Source of the DNA: Strigamia acuminata
Lineage: Eukaryota; Arthropoda; Chilopoda; Geophilomorpha; Linotaeniidae
DNA length: 64,000 nt
Assembly: GCA_949358305.1 (NCBI GenBank)
Contig: OX442314.1
Coordinates: 20,515,060 to 20,579,059 of the forward strand
Direction of reading: 5' to 3'
Both the position numbers and the translations under genes were made by a program. This document shows positions 38,701 through 53,700 of the stretch, piece by piece; positions within the stretch are counted from its first letter, which is position 1; each line of letters starts with the position of its first letter. The notes under the pieces were generated by a model, which was not told the DNA's origin, did no database searches, and saw only the letters and a list, made by a program, of their open reading frames with translations.

Positions 38701-41700
38701 GAGAAAACGTATGATTTGCTGAAATAAATTTCTTTTATGTACCGATATGTAAGTGCTGCTTCCTCCCACATCTTTCTTTGACCGGAATTTGTTTGTGATG
38801 AAGTATAGAATTGTTTGTTTAATTTAAACCAAAGCTTTTATTTTATCAATAAAATAGAAAGTTTTATTTGATTTGTTTTAGGTGAGGTTTTAGAAATAGG
38901 AGATTCTATAAAATTCCATTATGAAATTCGTTATTTATTTTGTGATGTAAACAGTCACAATCTGTTGGTCACTTTACAATTCAGCTAGAATTGCGATTTT
39001 TGTATTACAACGTAATTTAATTACTCGGGGTGGTGCATTACTAAAATGTACCATTCATTGGTTTTAAAATAAAATCTCAATTATTTGCTTGAAGCGAGAT
39101 GATGTGGTTGTCATTTAGTACAAAAAAGGGCAACATTCGTAAGTTGCGCAATTTCTGTTTGCAGTTTTGATTTCATTAGAGGTATTTATTATATGTTTCA
39201 CAGTAGCTGCATTCAAAAACTCTAAAACGCCTCTAAAACTCGTTTCGTGTCTGTACATGTGACGTCGTTCCCATGTTATTCAACATGTTATTCAACATGG
39301 GAATGACGTCACATGTACAGTCGTGGACAAAAAAAACTTCCCCTTCAGTTTAGCTGTTTTAAGTGTATCTATTTATCTATTTGCCTGGTCAATCTTTTAA
39401 TACTGCTGTTAGGGTAAGACAAGAGACCAGATCAAGATTGATGTCATTGAATCTCAATGGATTTTTATGCCACCTGGTAGATAAACTGAAGGGAAGTTTT
39501 TTTTGTTCACAACTATACAGACACGAAACGAGTTTTAAAGGCGTTTTTGAGTTTTTGAATGCAGCTACTGCAATTTGAGTCGTTAGTTCGCATTTCAATT
39601 TTGCATTTTAATTTCAGTGTTAATATCTCGTTTGATTTAACTAACCCAGGGTGGTTGATTACCGTACTAGTATAACCCTCGTCTTCTCTGGAGAAATAAA
39701 TTTTAATTTTCTACCTAATTAGTGATCACAAAATGAAAACATGATTTAATCTTCAGAAAAAGATTTATTTATAACTTATTTATTAACAAAAAAATATACA
39801 GGGTGTTCTAAAAGTCTGTACCCCTCCAAATATTTCCTGAGCAATTGCATCTTGGCCAATTTTGATGAAGCGATCATATAGTAAGTTGGGTGAGAGCAAT
39901 CGAATGACATCATCAAATTTGACCTTGAAGGTCATTTTCAAGGTCATTCACTCGCTAACTTCTAAACCAATCAGGTTAGAGCAAAAAAGTCAATTACAAA
40001 GTTGTAGAGCACCATCAAATTAGTACTATACAACTGATGTTAGTCATCTTAAGTTAAATGTTTTTCTTTTAAAAAAGAGACAAATCAGAAAAAAAATCAG
40101 CAAAGTGAAATTTTTTATTCTTGTGAGAAAATAATTATTGAGGCATTAAAAAAGGCAGTGGTTTTTCTCGTTTACTTGCATAATGATGCACATTTGAATA
40201 CGTTTATTTCAGTAATTCAATATTTTTGGAGTAGAAATTTACGATTTGTCACAATGGCTGGCTTTATTTTAGCTGATTTGTCTCCTTTTTAAAAAGAAAA
40301 CATTTAACTTAAGATGACTAAGATAAGTTGGATAGTACTAATTTGATGGTGCTCTACAACTTTGTAATTGACTTTTTTGCTCTAACCTGATTGGTTTAGA
40401 AGTTAGCGAGTGAATGACCTTGAAAATGACCTTCGAGGTCAAATTTGATGACGTCATTGGATTGCTCTCACCCAACTTCCTATACGGTCGCTTCATCAAA
40501 GTTGGCCTAGATGCAATTGCTCAGGAAATATTTGGAGGGGTACAGACTTTTAGAACACCCTGTATTCTTTTTACAACAAACGATTTTTTTTGCAACAAAC
40601 GATTTTTTTTGCAATAATTTAGTAAGACAATTTAGAGGTTTTGCAATTCTGCGGGAAACTTGAGATGTGGGAAATGGAGACGGTTCTTCTGGATGCACAA
40701 AATTGAATTGAATTCAATTTAACAGCGCTAAATTGATGTCGTGGGAAATTGAGATGCGGCTGGTCTGCGCCTCCCATTGTTTTGAGATATAGGTTTTAAA
40801 TTTTTTTTTGTATTTTTACAATTTTCCTGAATAGCAGTAGATGGTTCGTGAGGATTAATGAAACTAGCAACAGTTAAACATTATTACAAGAACAGCCTCT
40901 TTTCACACCCCCCCCCCCCCCAAGCTGTGAGAGATCAAGCTACTCTCAGCCAAGACTGAAAACTGTTCGTTAAACATTCTGTATTGCAGATTTGTCATCT
41001 GCAGAAATTCTTAATTTTTTGAATCATTTTTTATTTATTTTTGTATCGACGGTCCCTACATCATATTTTGACAGTCTTTTTGTCATCTGCAATTATTATT
41101 TTTGATATTTTTAGATTTAATAACATTTTTTATGCATTTTTACTTATTTGGTTTCTGAATTTTATTGCTACAGTAGAACCTGAATAAGTGCGGAAAAATA
41201 TTCCGCATTTAATCATTCGCGGTTGCGCAATTTCGTTGTTGCAAATTCCTAAGAATGCCTAACTCTTCGAACCTAACCTTACCAGTTTTTTTTAAACAAA
41301 TCCCAGTATTGAAATTTTTTTCATTTTAAAATTCCGCGGTTAATCAGTAACCGGTTATTCATTCCCCGATTCAGTTTATGATGTCTGGAATTTAAATGTG
41401 TCATTTATTTCCGTGGTTATTATTTCCGACCGTAACCCCATTGAGTTGTTGCTCGACCTAAAACAGCATTTTTCAGCCTAAAAATGTCATTTTCAGCCCG
41501 TTTTCACTGATTTTTTTTTCTATTTTTCTTTCACCATCTATTTGTGGTTTATCTTAACACTAATTGTTCTTTTGTTGAATTTTAAAATGTTTCATGAATG
41601 CACTGACAGATGATAAACGATGAAGAGCAAATTCTTGTAAAAGTATATTGTTCAATAGCATAAATGGTTTTACAGACATTTCAATTGGTTTTCGCGACAT

Positions 41701-44700
41701 TTGCCCAAATGTGATTCACACACACTCAAAAACTAACAATTAACCTCTTCGGGTTTTAGTACATAGATTTCCTATTAATTTAATTAATATCTGAGGTTAC
41801 AATGCTCGTGTAAAAATGGATAATAGACCTCGATAACGAGTAAACTGTCCTTTTAGCAATTAAAGTGCAGTTGCTGCACCATCACCTCTTCTCATCATAA
41901 CATCACTTCATGTCATTCATTTTATCTCTTTCTACATCGACACTTCATGTTCTTTGATATCATTATTTTGGATTTCAAATAAACAGTTTAGCAGAAAATG
42001 AATTACAAAAATGCTTCTGGATCAAATAGAATAAAATAAATTGTGATTGACTGGCTGTTATTTCTTTCTTTCTTCTTAGCTGTTACTTTCTGACTGTAAT
42101 TGCTTGTGTGAACATGGTGCAAACCTAGCTTAACGGTATCAAGTTACAACCACTTGAAAGATGCTTGTGTCACATTTCCTGCATTTGCCAATGACGACGC
42201 AAACTTACTACGTTTTTCGCTTTTTCTAAAAAGGATAGAATGGAAAAAGTGAATGGTGGATTCTATATCAAATTTTACTCAGGTTTTCTTTAAACTTAGA
42301 TTCTATACCGTCATGTTGGATGAATGTGCAGTCTTGTCAGCTTAATTTAATCTACTTTTGAATTTGGTTTGTCGCAAGCTATCTGGTTTTGATTTTTGAA
42401 GTTAGTTTGTCTTATTCAATATGGTTTTGAGGTCATTGCACAAAACATAGTGCGACTCAGGGACGCCAAAGTTACCTACATCAGTTCGCACGTTGCGAGA
42501 TTCCACCACCAGGGATATGGGATGGGACCCCAACGGGATTGGCATCATTGAACCCAATCATTGGGTTGGGTGTGATCACGTGTGGGTTTTTTTTGTATCT
42601 GCTGGATTTTCTGGTAGAAAAACAATTGCTAATACAGTCGAACCTCGTTATAACGAACCGCGATGTAAGAAAGTTTTTGTTATAACGAATGCGTAAAAAT
42701 AGCTTGGTTGGTTTGTTGGCCATAAAACACCATAGGTGCGTTCAATATAAAATGGATTTCCGAAATCGTGAATTTCTTGATTTTCTGAAATCAAGGAAAT
42801 CAGATTTCAACTTTGAACGGCCTTATTTTTTTGGAAATCCAACTGTTGCGCATGCGCAATTTGACTTCTGTTTGAAATTTAAAAACTTTCGGCCGCGTTC
42901 GATAACTCAAACGCGGCCGGAAAATTACGCTTTCGCCCCACAGTGGTGCGGCGGAACATTTAAAAACTTTCGGCTGCGTTTGATAGCTCAAACGCGGCCG
43001 AAATATCACGATTTTCCCAATTGCAATTTTCCCAATTGCAATTATTAAATTGCAAACAAAAATAACTGCTCTGATCGTTCTGTGTACAATTCAAGATGGC
43101 TGAAAATCAACTTGCAAATCAAGGAAATCAAGGAAAGTGACCCTACACGACGGAAAAACCGTAACTTCCGGGCTCCCGAAAGCAGCTAAATCAGCTAAAT
43201 CCATTTTATATTGAACGCGCTTCATGTTAAAAAAATGGTATAACGAACTTTTGTTATAACAAACCGATTTCTTGGGTCTCCTGCGATTCGTTATAACGAG
43301 ACTCAAATGTAGTTTTGTCAAACTACTAAAATGTGAAAGCAGCAGGAAGAAAAACTAAGAGAAAAGGTTTTGAACGTGCCATAGTAAAGGTGTCATCACA
43401 CGGGGTTGAAGTAGTTACACGTATCCAACAAATTGAGCTTTTATTAGAAAGTGAATGGTGGTTGCCACACTGATAATTACAAGTCATGACCCTTGCACTC
43501 TATTTTCTTTTTATTGTACCGTGGATCTATCTTCTGACTTGTGGGTATTATCAACTTTCAATTTAGTAAACGTTATCTGATTTTTTTTGCATGAAACAAA
43601 CAAATTTATTTTGCTGAAAAAACAGGAATGATCGGATTGGGTAGAGTTTTTTCTTTGCATGAAACGTGCTAACTTATTTTGGTATGAAACAAGAATGAAA
43701 ATTATGAAATGATTGGTTTTTATTAAATGACCGATAGGTACTGTAGATGGTTTTCATTGCAACAATAGGTGGAACATGGTGAAAAAAGTATTTTAAAAGT
43801 ATTTTAAATATACAATTTTGTAATTTTGTATTAATCACAAAATCAGTCATTTCAATAAGTCAGGGGTCGGCAAGTAATTGTAATTGTAATTGTAATTGTA
43901 ATTATTTTTTACTCATTTAAGTAATTATATAAAACACAAAAACTAAAAAAAACTTCCTAAAAACTTCCTAAAAACCTAAGAAAACGGAATAAAAACACTT
44001 AAAACCTTACTAAAACCTAAGAAAACAGGAAAAACACTTAATAACCAAATAAACCCCCCCAATAAACACATACAACCCAAAAAATAACTGTAAAACCTAA
44101 AATACACGAAAAAAAAACGGGAAAAACAAGAAAAAAAACAGGAAAAACAAGAAAAAAAAACAGGAAAAACAAGAAAAAACACCAAAAAACCAAAGAAACC
44201 AAGGGCAAAACGTCGCTAAGATGACACGTCGCTAAGACGACACGTCGCTAAAATGTCACCGCGGTCCAAGTTTCAACCTTCCGCGGTCCGGATAAACCAA
44301 GTCAAAACAGAAAAAATCTGATTGAAATTAATAAGACAAAACAAAAAAACATGTAAAAGAGATAAACAATACTTAATTGTTTCAGTGGTCACAAGAGTTA
44401 TTTTTTGGATTATTTAGCTATTATAAATGTAGAAATAATTCAGTAAATCGGGAGTTATTTGCGTCAGATTGAACTTGGCCACCTCCATAATGTTTTGACA
44501 AACCTCAAAATCAATAGCCAAAATTGCAAAAACAAACTTTTGCTTGATATTTTTTTTTGTTTACCTCTGTAGTGTTTTCGCAATTATGAACGTGATTGGT
44601 GAAAATGTTATAAATCCAAAGTGCAAAATTGTTAAAATTGCAAAATTGCAAAATTGCCTATATTAATAAAACCCACCATCTGGTGCTGAATGAAAGCTGA

Positions 44701-47700
44701 GGTTGGTGGATTCAAGGTTTTAGTTTGTTTTTGCTGGCAGTGTATAGGACCAAGTATGCTTGTATTCTGAAATATTTTGAAAGCAGACTGAAGCATAAAC
44801 GACGAGTTTGATTTGCTTTGCAAGCATTTTAGTTTGAAATTTGAAACCTTAGTAAACATTTGTTTTTCCTTTAGTTTTTAATGGCAATATAATACAGTAG
44901 TTTTATAACATAAATAATATAAAAAAGTCTATGGTTCGTGTAATTCATTGTGAAAATAATGTATAAATTTTAATAATTCCGGTCATTAGGGAGTCATGGA
45001 GACTGGAAGAAAATTGACAAGCCCAAACAAGATTTATTATCCATCAGATTTCGAACCATTAATTCAAAGTTGAATAAATCGTTTTCACTATTATTTCATC
45101 CTCTAAAACACAAATTTTCTTACAGTCATTAACTTTTTATGTCTTAATTTGTTCAAAATTGCGATTTTCAGAATATATTAGGTGCATTCAATAAGTCTAA
45201 AACGTATGCAAAACTCGTTTCGTGTTTGCACGTGACGTCAGGTGCAAACACGAAACGAGTTTTGCATACGTTTTAGACTTATTGAATGCACCTAGTGTTT
45301 TTTAGTGGTAAACTATACAAACACCGAATATATTTCGTGATATTTTATTACTCGAAGTTCTCTATACAGTATTTTTATTCTAAAATTAAAAAGCTCTTCT
45401 TGTTTTAGAAGTGCTTCTTTACAGGGAATCACAAATTCAGTGCGCCACTGGATATATGATTTTATTTATACAGTACTCTCAAGTTAGTTTTTATTGGACC
45501 ATCTGTGTCAAAATATTCTCTTTGTTATTCACTTATCTTTCTCGATTGGTTTGTTCGAAAAGTGATTTAGTAGCTACTAAATACATTTATTAAAGGGATA
45601 GTCCGGCTAATTTCTGAAATTTTATAAGGAAATTTATATATTTTACAATAACTAAAATTAATTTAAAAATTTTATTTGTAAGAGTATTCCACTATGAGTC
45701 TTAAAACTGTTTTTTTAGAAGCTGACCTGCCAGCCAAGTGGTTGAACTCAGCATTTTGAATTCGTCAAAGCGCTAGCAGGCGCACAATGAGAATGAAGGG
45801 CATTTTGTTGTTCTTTTTTAAACTTCGTCCCCCACAGAAGTATTTTTAATTCAAATTTTTTTTTTTTCATAAAACTGAAGTCTAATCTCTGTTGACTAAT
45901 CTGTATTTCAGAACAGATTACTCCTTTAAACATTTAGTTGGTAATTTAGATTTAACATGCTTATGGCTCACCTTGTAGATAATATTAAAATTTTAATTAT
46001 AGATTACAGTTTAATCGTCTCGAACCGGGAAGCAGCAAAAGCGCGACAAGTAGAACGACAAAAAAACCTACAGTTTGGCGCCCAGTATCTCGATGCTAAA
46101 TTCAAACAGCGCATTCTGTTCTGCGCACAGAGAAAGAGTTTTGAATTTTCTTTAGGGGTAATTTGATGGAGATTTGAATTTGTGACGAAAAATTTACTTT
46201 CAACATGACATTTCATTGAAGACGACTCGCGGGTTTCCATTAGACCGCAGGCTTCTAATAAAGCGCAGCCAAGAATTTTATTTTGCCGATATTTTCGAGC
46301 ATGCACAAAAAGCGATTTTTCTCGATTTTCCCTGATGCAAAACATGTCACATTTATGATAATCGGTCACCCGGTCGAGGAAGAGGTAGGGGTAGGGGAAG
46401 GGCTCGAGGCAGAGGTTCTGCCAATTGCTAACAGTTACAAAAATACTAGCTTAAAGTAATAAAAAATAAATAAATACAATTTATGTTGCCCTTACGATGT
46501 GTCGCCCATGCGCCCACTAGCGTACCTGCTTGGGTGCGCACACGCTGTGTTGCGCTTTGTCGCGTGAGCATTGTGAAGCGCTTCGGCTTGTCGCGCGAGG
46601 GCTGGGACGCGACTGTGGTTGATGCGCAGGCTATAGCGCCCCGTTCTTTTGTGTAACACGCTACAATAACAGAACAGATCTACTCCAACCGAAAACCATT
46701 AATGCAGCGAATTTTCGGATTTAAAAAGAAATTTTATAACCATTTTCAAGACAGTACTAGAAATAATAAAGTAATAAAAAAAATAATGAAGATAGTAACT
46801 GACTTGCCTTATTGCCGGGTGGAGTGTGTTTATGTGTGTTTGAATGAGCTTGAGGTCTGTGCTTTGGGGTGTTTGCCATTTGATTTCCAGGTTTGGATTC
46901 CCTTTGGATCCAGACTGCTTGCTTTTGCCTTTTTCCAACCTTATTTAAGATTGATGAATGACGGTCCAACCAAGGTGGAATGGTTGACTAAACCTTTTTG
47001 ATTAATAACATTAAAAGCAGCAATTACATTCTCTGAAAGCAGCCAGTGTGGTTGGAGTAATTTGATTTACGTGTAGCTAGGGCAAAAAGGAGAAGAAAAA
47101 ACAATATCGAATTTTATTCGAATAATTCTTTCAGAACGTGGGAAAAATAAGTTTTGACAATTTAACTGGTATTAGCATATGGAGATTTCAAGATCTAATA
47201 ATCTCTATTTTTCTTGTCAAAAATAATTCGAAAGACACTATTTTTTGTAAATGTTGTCTAGTACTGTCAATTTACATTTTAAAAAACTTCTTGAATAATT
47301 TTTTTAAAATAATTGTTTCTTCAGAATGAGTTAGCATGAACAAGCTAAAATTAAAAGTGAGCTTCACTGCAGTGGAACACTCAACCGATGTCAAACATGC
47401 CACACAGCGAAGCTCAGTTTTTGTTTAAGTTTTAAACTTGATCGGGCTGATAAGATGGTAAAGAAATTTTTTTTGTAGGATCTATAAAAGACTTTATAAT
47501 AAGTCTGTAATTTAAATGAGTTTTCTACAATTTAAGGGCATTTTGCGTGCGTGCAACAAGTCGAGCTTGTAGAGTTAAATTTGTCACCACCTGCAGCCCA
47601 AGTGCTTATTGATAAATGCACCAAGTGTTGACGTTATTAATCGCATGGTAAGCGCGCTCTTTAGCCGCGGAAACTAAACAACAGACTATTTGTCTTTTTG

Positions 47701-50700
47701 AATAATATCTAAATAAATTTACAAAGTTTATTTTGATGACAGAAATGGGGTGGGGAGATTTATTTTCGACATTTTTTTTATTTTTAAGTATTCGTATGTA
47801 AGAATAATTTAACAAATTACTGTCGATATTCAAGTAATGTATTACTCTTAAAGAAATATCTGTTTCAATAATTTAGGAACTTTTTCAGTAAAAAAAAGTA
47901 GTTTAAACTTTATTGGTATTGCAACTGAATTGATAAGAGAGAAAGAAAATTGAATAGCGGTACTTTAAAAAAAAAAAAAAATTGAAATTATGACAAACAA
48001 TTGCTTTGCTTGCTCGTTCAGTAGAAAATTGGGAAAAACTTTTCAAAATATTTTCCAAAAAAAATTATAAATTATAAAATGGGTAGTTGAGGCTTACCTA
48101 ATATTTAAAGTGAGTGTGAAGTTGTTAACAATTGGGAGTTATATCCATAAGACTTGTTTCTCACACTGACGTTGCTTCTGTTCGATCGGGTTGAGGAGCA
48201 ACCAGATGTGACTTCACTCGATACTAGGACACACATATTATTGGTGCGCTTGCATGTCCCTCTGTTGAGAACTTTAAGATTTACTTGATGGGAGTGAATA
48301 ATTTAAATATTGTGATTCTTTTTCTTGAGTTTTTTTTAAAAATTTGTTTTAATTTTTGTACACTTTTTAAATTTTAATCAGTTTGCCAAGTAACTTGTAG
48401 TTGATTTTCATATTTGTTTTTCGAGAAGTTAATCTTCCAGAATTTCATTTGTAAATATAAGAAGGTACACGAAATATTTAATTTAAACTGTATTCATCAA
48501 AGAAGTAAAAAAAACGTAACACATGAGAGAATACTGTACATACTGAACCGTAGTACAAAAGTTCATAAAATTTTTCAAGTTTATGTGCCGTATGTAACGA
48601 TCATCGATACGTGCAATGTCTGCAATTAGTGGAATATTTGGGCTTCGCATAAAATTTATACGCAGCCAAAAAAGGTGAAGGGCGACTGTTCTATTGAAAT
48701 TACTTTGAAAACTTTGTTTGCACCTTATTATATTATTTCCACCGAATATGTAAACACATCATTCATCACCAAATGGAACAAAGATATGGCTTCACCGCCA
48801 ATAGCTCGTTTCTGTTTGGAAATCTCAAATGTTTTTCAGCTTTGCTTGATTTAATGTACATTTTTAATGGTAAGAACATATGCTAGTTGCTTCTAAATGG
48901 GTTTATGTGGATTTTCCCATTTCTTGGTGCAAATACAAGGTTGATTATTTTAAAAAGACATTTTACAGTCATTTGGTCAAAACTTTAAGTTTGATGTTTA
49001 TATAGTTTAATGTTTGTTGGATTTCGTTATTCATACTAGTTTATTGATTTAATTGATAAGTTTTCAATTAAATCACGTCTAAAATTTGAGAATGTGTTAA
49101 TGACAGTTGTCTATGTGAACTAAGGTGTAAAAATAAATCTTATTTGTTCAAACGGATATTTAAAAATTTAAGTAGAACGTTTCTAATTATAGGATAAACA
49201 CGCACATTGACAATAACTTTACTTTTTGTTCGATTTATTAATAATAATATTAATTATTTACCTTAATTTTTTGGCAGTGCTATGAAGTATTGAAGATTGC
49301 GATTAATGCTCTTATCGGACAAACTACACCCGGTGGCCATCTATTTACTGCGGTAAATAGTTGTGTGCTGAATCCAAAGTCCATCACCATGGGACAGTTG
49401 TATGGAGAATTCAATTTAGCTCAAGAATGGTAATCAATTTAGAGGCATTTTCAATTTCAACGTTATTGACTAGACTTTTAACCTAGCTGTTGGCAATCAA
49501 AAGTAAATTAAAGATGTAATCAATCTTAATTACCGCTGGTAGCTAACACAAAACAGTGTGTGAGGATTCCACTTCCGTCTGAAAGTGCAGAAAATTTTAT
49601 AAAGAATTGTATCACATTGAATACCTAGAAATGCATAGTAAAGTTCTAAATTAAAAATTAAATTAAAAATCAAAATACAGAGTTGAGGCACCTAACATGA
49701 CATTTTTAAATAAAAGCAAAACAAAGCATTTGATTTAAAAAATTATTCATTGAAAAGTTGTTTGGTTTCGAGGGGCAAAAAGAATTACCGGTACTATTTA
49801 TTTTTCAATTTATTGATGTCTTGAAGGTCATTTCAAAGTCAACTCCATTTTTTTTTTACAATAGTGTTTTTTTATACATTCTTAATCTAAACATAAAAAT
49901 AAGCCAGATTTGTCTGAGACGTTTTTTTATTTGACCACTAAGCTTACTGTATTATCTGGGGAAGTTAGCAGAGTTTTCGGACCACAACTATGTTTTTAGG
50001 CCATATCTCTGCAATGATGCCAGATAATCCAAATTCTGACCACACTAATCGATTTTTTACGTCATTTTCTACCGATTGAGCACTTATTTTTTTAGTAGTT
50101 ATTAATTTGTGGCTCATTTTGGAATTTTTTTGGAAAAAAAAGTTTGGATAAACAACAACAGTTGGCCTACAATAGATCTGCAATATTTTGTCTTTGTATG
50201 GATGGGGCTAATGTTTTTTTCAATCACATACTGTTGATTCAGCGTCTTAATTGCATGTTTATCGGAAATACTGTAGATTTATATGTTTCTCGTGAATAGA
50301 TTCGTATATTTATGGTGAATAGATTTTTATATTTATGGTGAATAGATTTGTATATTTATCGTGAATAGATTTGTATATATTTATCGTCAATAGATTTCTA
50401 TATTTATCGTGAATAGATTTACGTATTTATCGTGAATAGATTTACGTATTTATCGTGAATAGATTTGTAAATTTATCGTGAATAGATTTGTAAATTTATC
50501 GTGAATAGATTTGTAAATTTATCGTGAATAGATTTGTAAATTTATCGTGAATAGATTTGTTAATTTATCATGAAATAGATTTGTAAATTTATCGTGAATA
50601 GATTTATTTATTTATATTATATTTATACTATATTAATTTATTTAATGTTTTTAGGACTGATGGCATTCTACCTAACTTGATTAGACAAGGCTCAGTCGTA

Positions 50701-53700
50701 GATGATTTGAATAAGAGATGGTATGTGTTAGATGGACCAGTAGATGCAATCTGGATTGAAAACATGAATTCCGTTTTGGATGATAACAAAAAACTTTGCC
50801 TGACGAGTGGAGAAATCATCAAACTGAGTGATGTAACGAAATTGGAGAATCGAGACTAAGTGGAAAATGATGTTCTAATGTTTTTTTTTTCCCTTAAACT
50901 TTTGTTTTGTCATTAGAGTCAGACGCTGATTTTTGAAGTTGCAGATTTGGCAGTTGCATCACCCGCAACAGTTAGTAGATGTGGGATGATTTATTTAGAG
51001 CCGGGTATATTGGGAGTAAAACCATTTTATGAATGCTGGGCTGAATTCCAATTAGGAAGATCTGCCAGACCATACACCCCAAAACTAATTAGTCTCTTCA
51101 ACGCATTTCTAGAGGTAACTTCAATCAACTAATGAATTGGACTCAGAACCTGAACATTTTTGTTTTTTTTAAAAAGCCTTCGATTCACTTTATGAGATCG
51201 AAAACCAGAGAAATGGTACCGAGCATGAACAGCAATTTGACATTCAGTTTAATGAAAATATTAGGAGTTTTGATGAAAAATATACCATCATCCGTGCCAG
51301 AAGTATACAAATTAGATTACATAATGTATTAGGCAATTTAATGTTTATTATTTGTTCATTATACGATATTGACAGAGCAGAAAGGGAGTCCTGAATGGCT
51401 TAGTGGAATGTTATTTTGCATTTGCTTTAATCTGGAGTGTAGGAGCGACTTGTGACCTTGACGGAAGAAAACGATTTAGTAGCTTCGTGAAGAGTAAAAT
51501 GGAACTTGAACAATTTAAATACCTAATGCCAAGAGAGGATTTAGTATATGATTATAAAATTGATGATGCAGTAATCATTGCTGACATTATTACGGCGCCT
51601 TCAGATGATAAACATGAACCTGTTTTTGTAAGTTTCGGTACCATCTGCTGATTTTAATTGAAAATTGAAAATTGAAAATTGAAAATTGAAAATTATTTTG
51701 TTTACGTTTTGTTAGACTGTTTGGATTGGGTGGTTGGATAATTTGCAACCGTATACTGTGCCCATAAATGTCGAATTTTCTGAAATATTGGTACCAACTC
51801 CTGACAGTGTCCGAAATTCTTTAATAGTGGAAATGTTGATTGTGAATACAATTCCGGTAAGACTGTAAATATAAATTCAGAGAAATTTAGTTGTTTTGCA
51901 GTATTTAGCAGTGGATGTGTCCAAAATATATAATATAGATTGTTAAGTAAAGTAAGATATTCTATAGTTCATGTATTTTGTGCTTACAAAGATGTTTTCT
52001 ATTGTCACATTTAGGATAGGTTAGATTAAAATGCCATATTATTTTCTCCTGGCTCAGCAATTTGTTTCTTGGAAATTAATCGTTTTTTATAGTAGATTAT
52101 TTTCCTGCTGGCCTGATGTACAAAGCAGGACTGATGATACTTGTGGTTTTCAGCATTAGTTCTGCTTCTTACATTGTACGAAAAGGAGCCTTGAAGTTAT
52201 AAAAATGAGCAATGAATTTCGGGATAATGGGGATTGGGGAAGTCACATAATTGTTGTTAGTTTAGGCTTTGTTGTTATGTATTTTTACGGTCGCCGTAGC
52301 AACTGCGAAAAGGAATTAAACCTCCTTCTTCTTGTTAAATTGACCAAGTGTTTACTTCAAACACTCACAATTGTCACATGAGACCACATATGCCACGCCG
52401 TCTGCTGGTAATACTTGGGAGTATTAAGGAAAATACTTAAGAAAGTATTATGTAGAAGTGCTTTTGTAAATTGGGAAAAGCCAACTTAAACATTAACTGG
52501 GATTTTTAAGGGGCAGAAATTTCAACATCGAATAAATAAATGAATAATGCACTAAACACCCCAAATTTTTTTACAAACAAACTTTTTTATTATTCAAACA
52601 AAATCAGAAATTTTCAGCAAAATATAGCAAACCAAAAAAAGTGTTTTCCTATTCAAGAAGACAGCTGCAACCAAATAGGTATGCTGGTGGACCATGAAGG
52701 GCTTAAAAAAATTTTAGTTTGTTTTATCTTTATCTTGATTTTTGCCTGGTAATAAATCAATAACTATTGATATTTTTCTTTATTTTAAATTAGGTTTTGG
52801 GTATAGGTCCGACGGGTACAGGCAAAACAGCAACCATTAGTGAGAAATTGACTCGAGGATTGCCTGCAAATTTTAATTGTGATTTTATAAATTTTTCGGC
52901 AAGGACTACGGCAAACCAAACGCAAGATTTGATTGATTCAAAATTGGACAAAAGGTTGAGTATATGCATTTAACCATTTACCTACCACAAAATAAATAAA
53001 TAAAAGGCGTTAAGAGTTTCACACTAGACTAGAGTGCCATAATGTAGTCATGCATGCCCAGATTTAAGTGAGAGCTCTAAAAGTCATGGTTTATGGCAAC
53101 CATCCAACGTCCAGTTGGGTCGACGAGGAATCAAGTGCTTTTAACAATTTGTATCGATTGGCTGGACTTTCGGACTGATACACAGAAACACGTTTTGTTT
53201 TGGGGAAATATAGGAACTCAACACCAAGAGATCTTTCAGCAGTTGACTATTTCATAATTAATTGATCCACTTTGTGGTGGATAACCCTTTTTTTAAATTA
53301 TTTTTATCATTACATTTATTAATTAAATGGTAGGCGCTGATTTAGGGTCACGCAGATTCAGGAGCATTTTAAATCGCGCGCACATCTGAGATACATTTGG
53401 TCCCACCCGGATAACACATACGTTTATTTTTATTTTTTTCCACGATCAAGAAAAAAATTTAAATTTCTGATTTATGGTGTAGACGAAAGGGAGTATTCGG
53501 ACCGCCGCCTGGCAGATATTTTATTTTTTTTATCGATGACGTGAACATGCCTTCTGTGGAGAATTATGGAGCACAGCCACCCATTGAATTATTGAGGACG
53601 TACATGGATTTTCGTGGATGGTACGACAGAAAAACTATAGGTAAATAAATCTTATGTAATCTTCTTAAAAAGTTTGTTTGCATGTTAGCATCAACACACG

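Noticed and set aside
46004-46369. 121-codon minus-strand open frame in intron 33
   Set aside because: No recognised domain, no splice or promoter context, and the plus strand is also open. Kept only as unexplained.
46702-47001. 99-codon plus-strand open frame
   Set aside because: No similarity recognised and an overlapping minus-strand open frame of similar length; probably repeat-derived.
50285-50609. Another evenly spaced array that could look like CRISPR
   Set aside because: Pure tandem AT-rich units without spacers.
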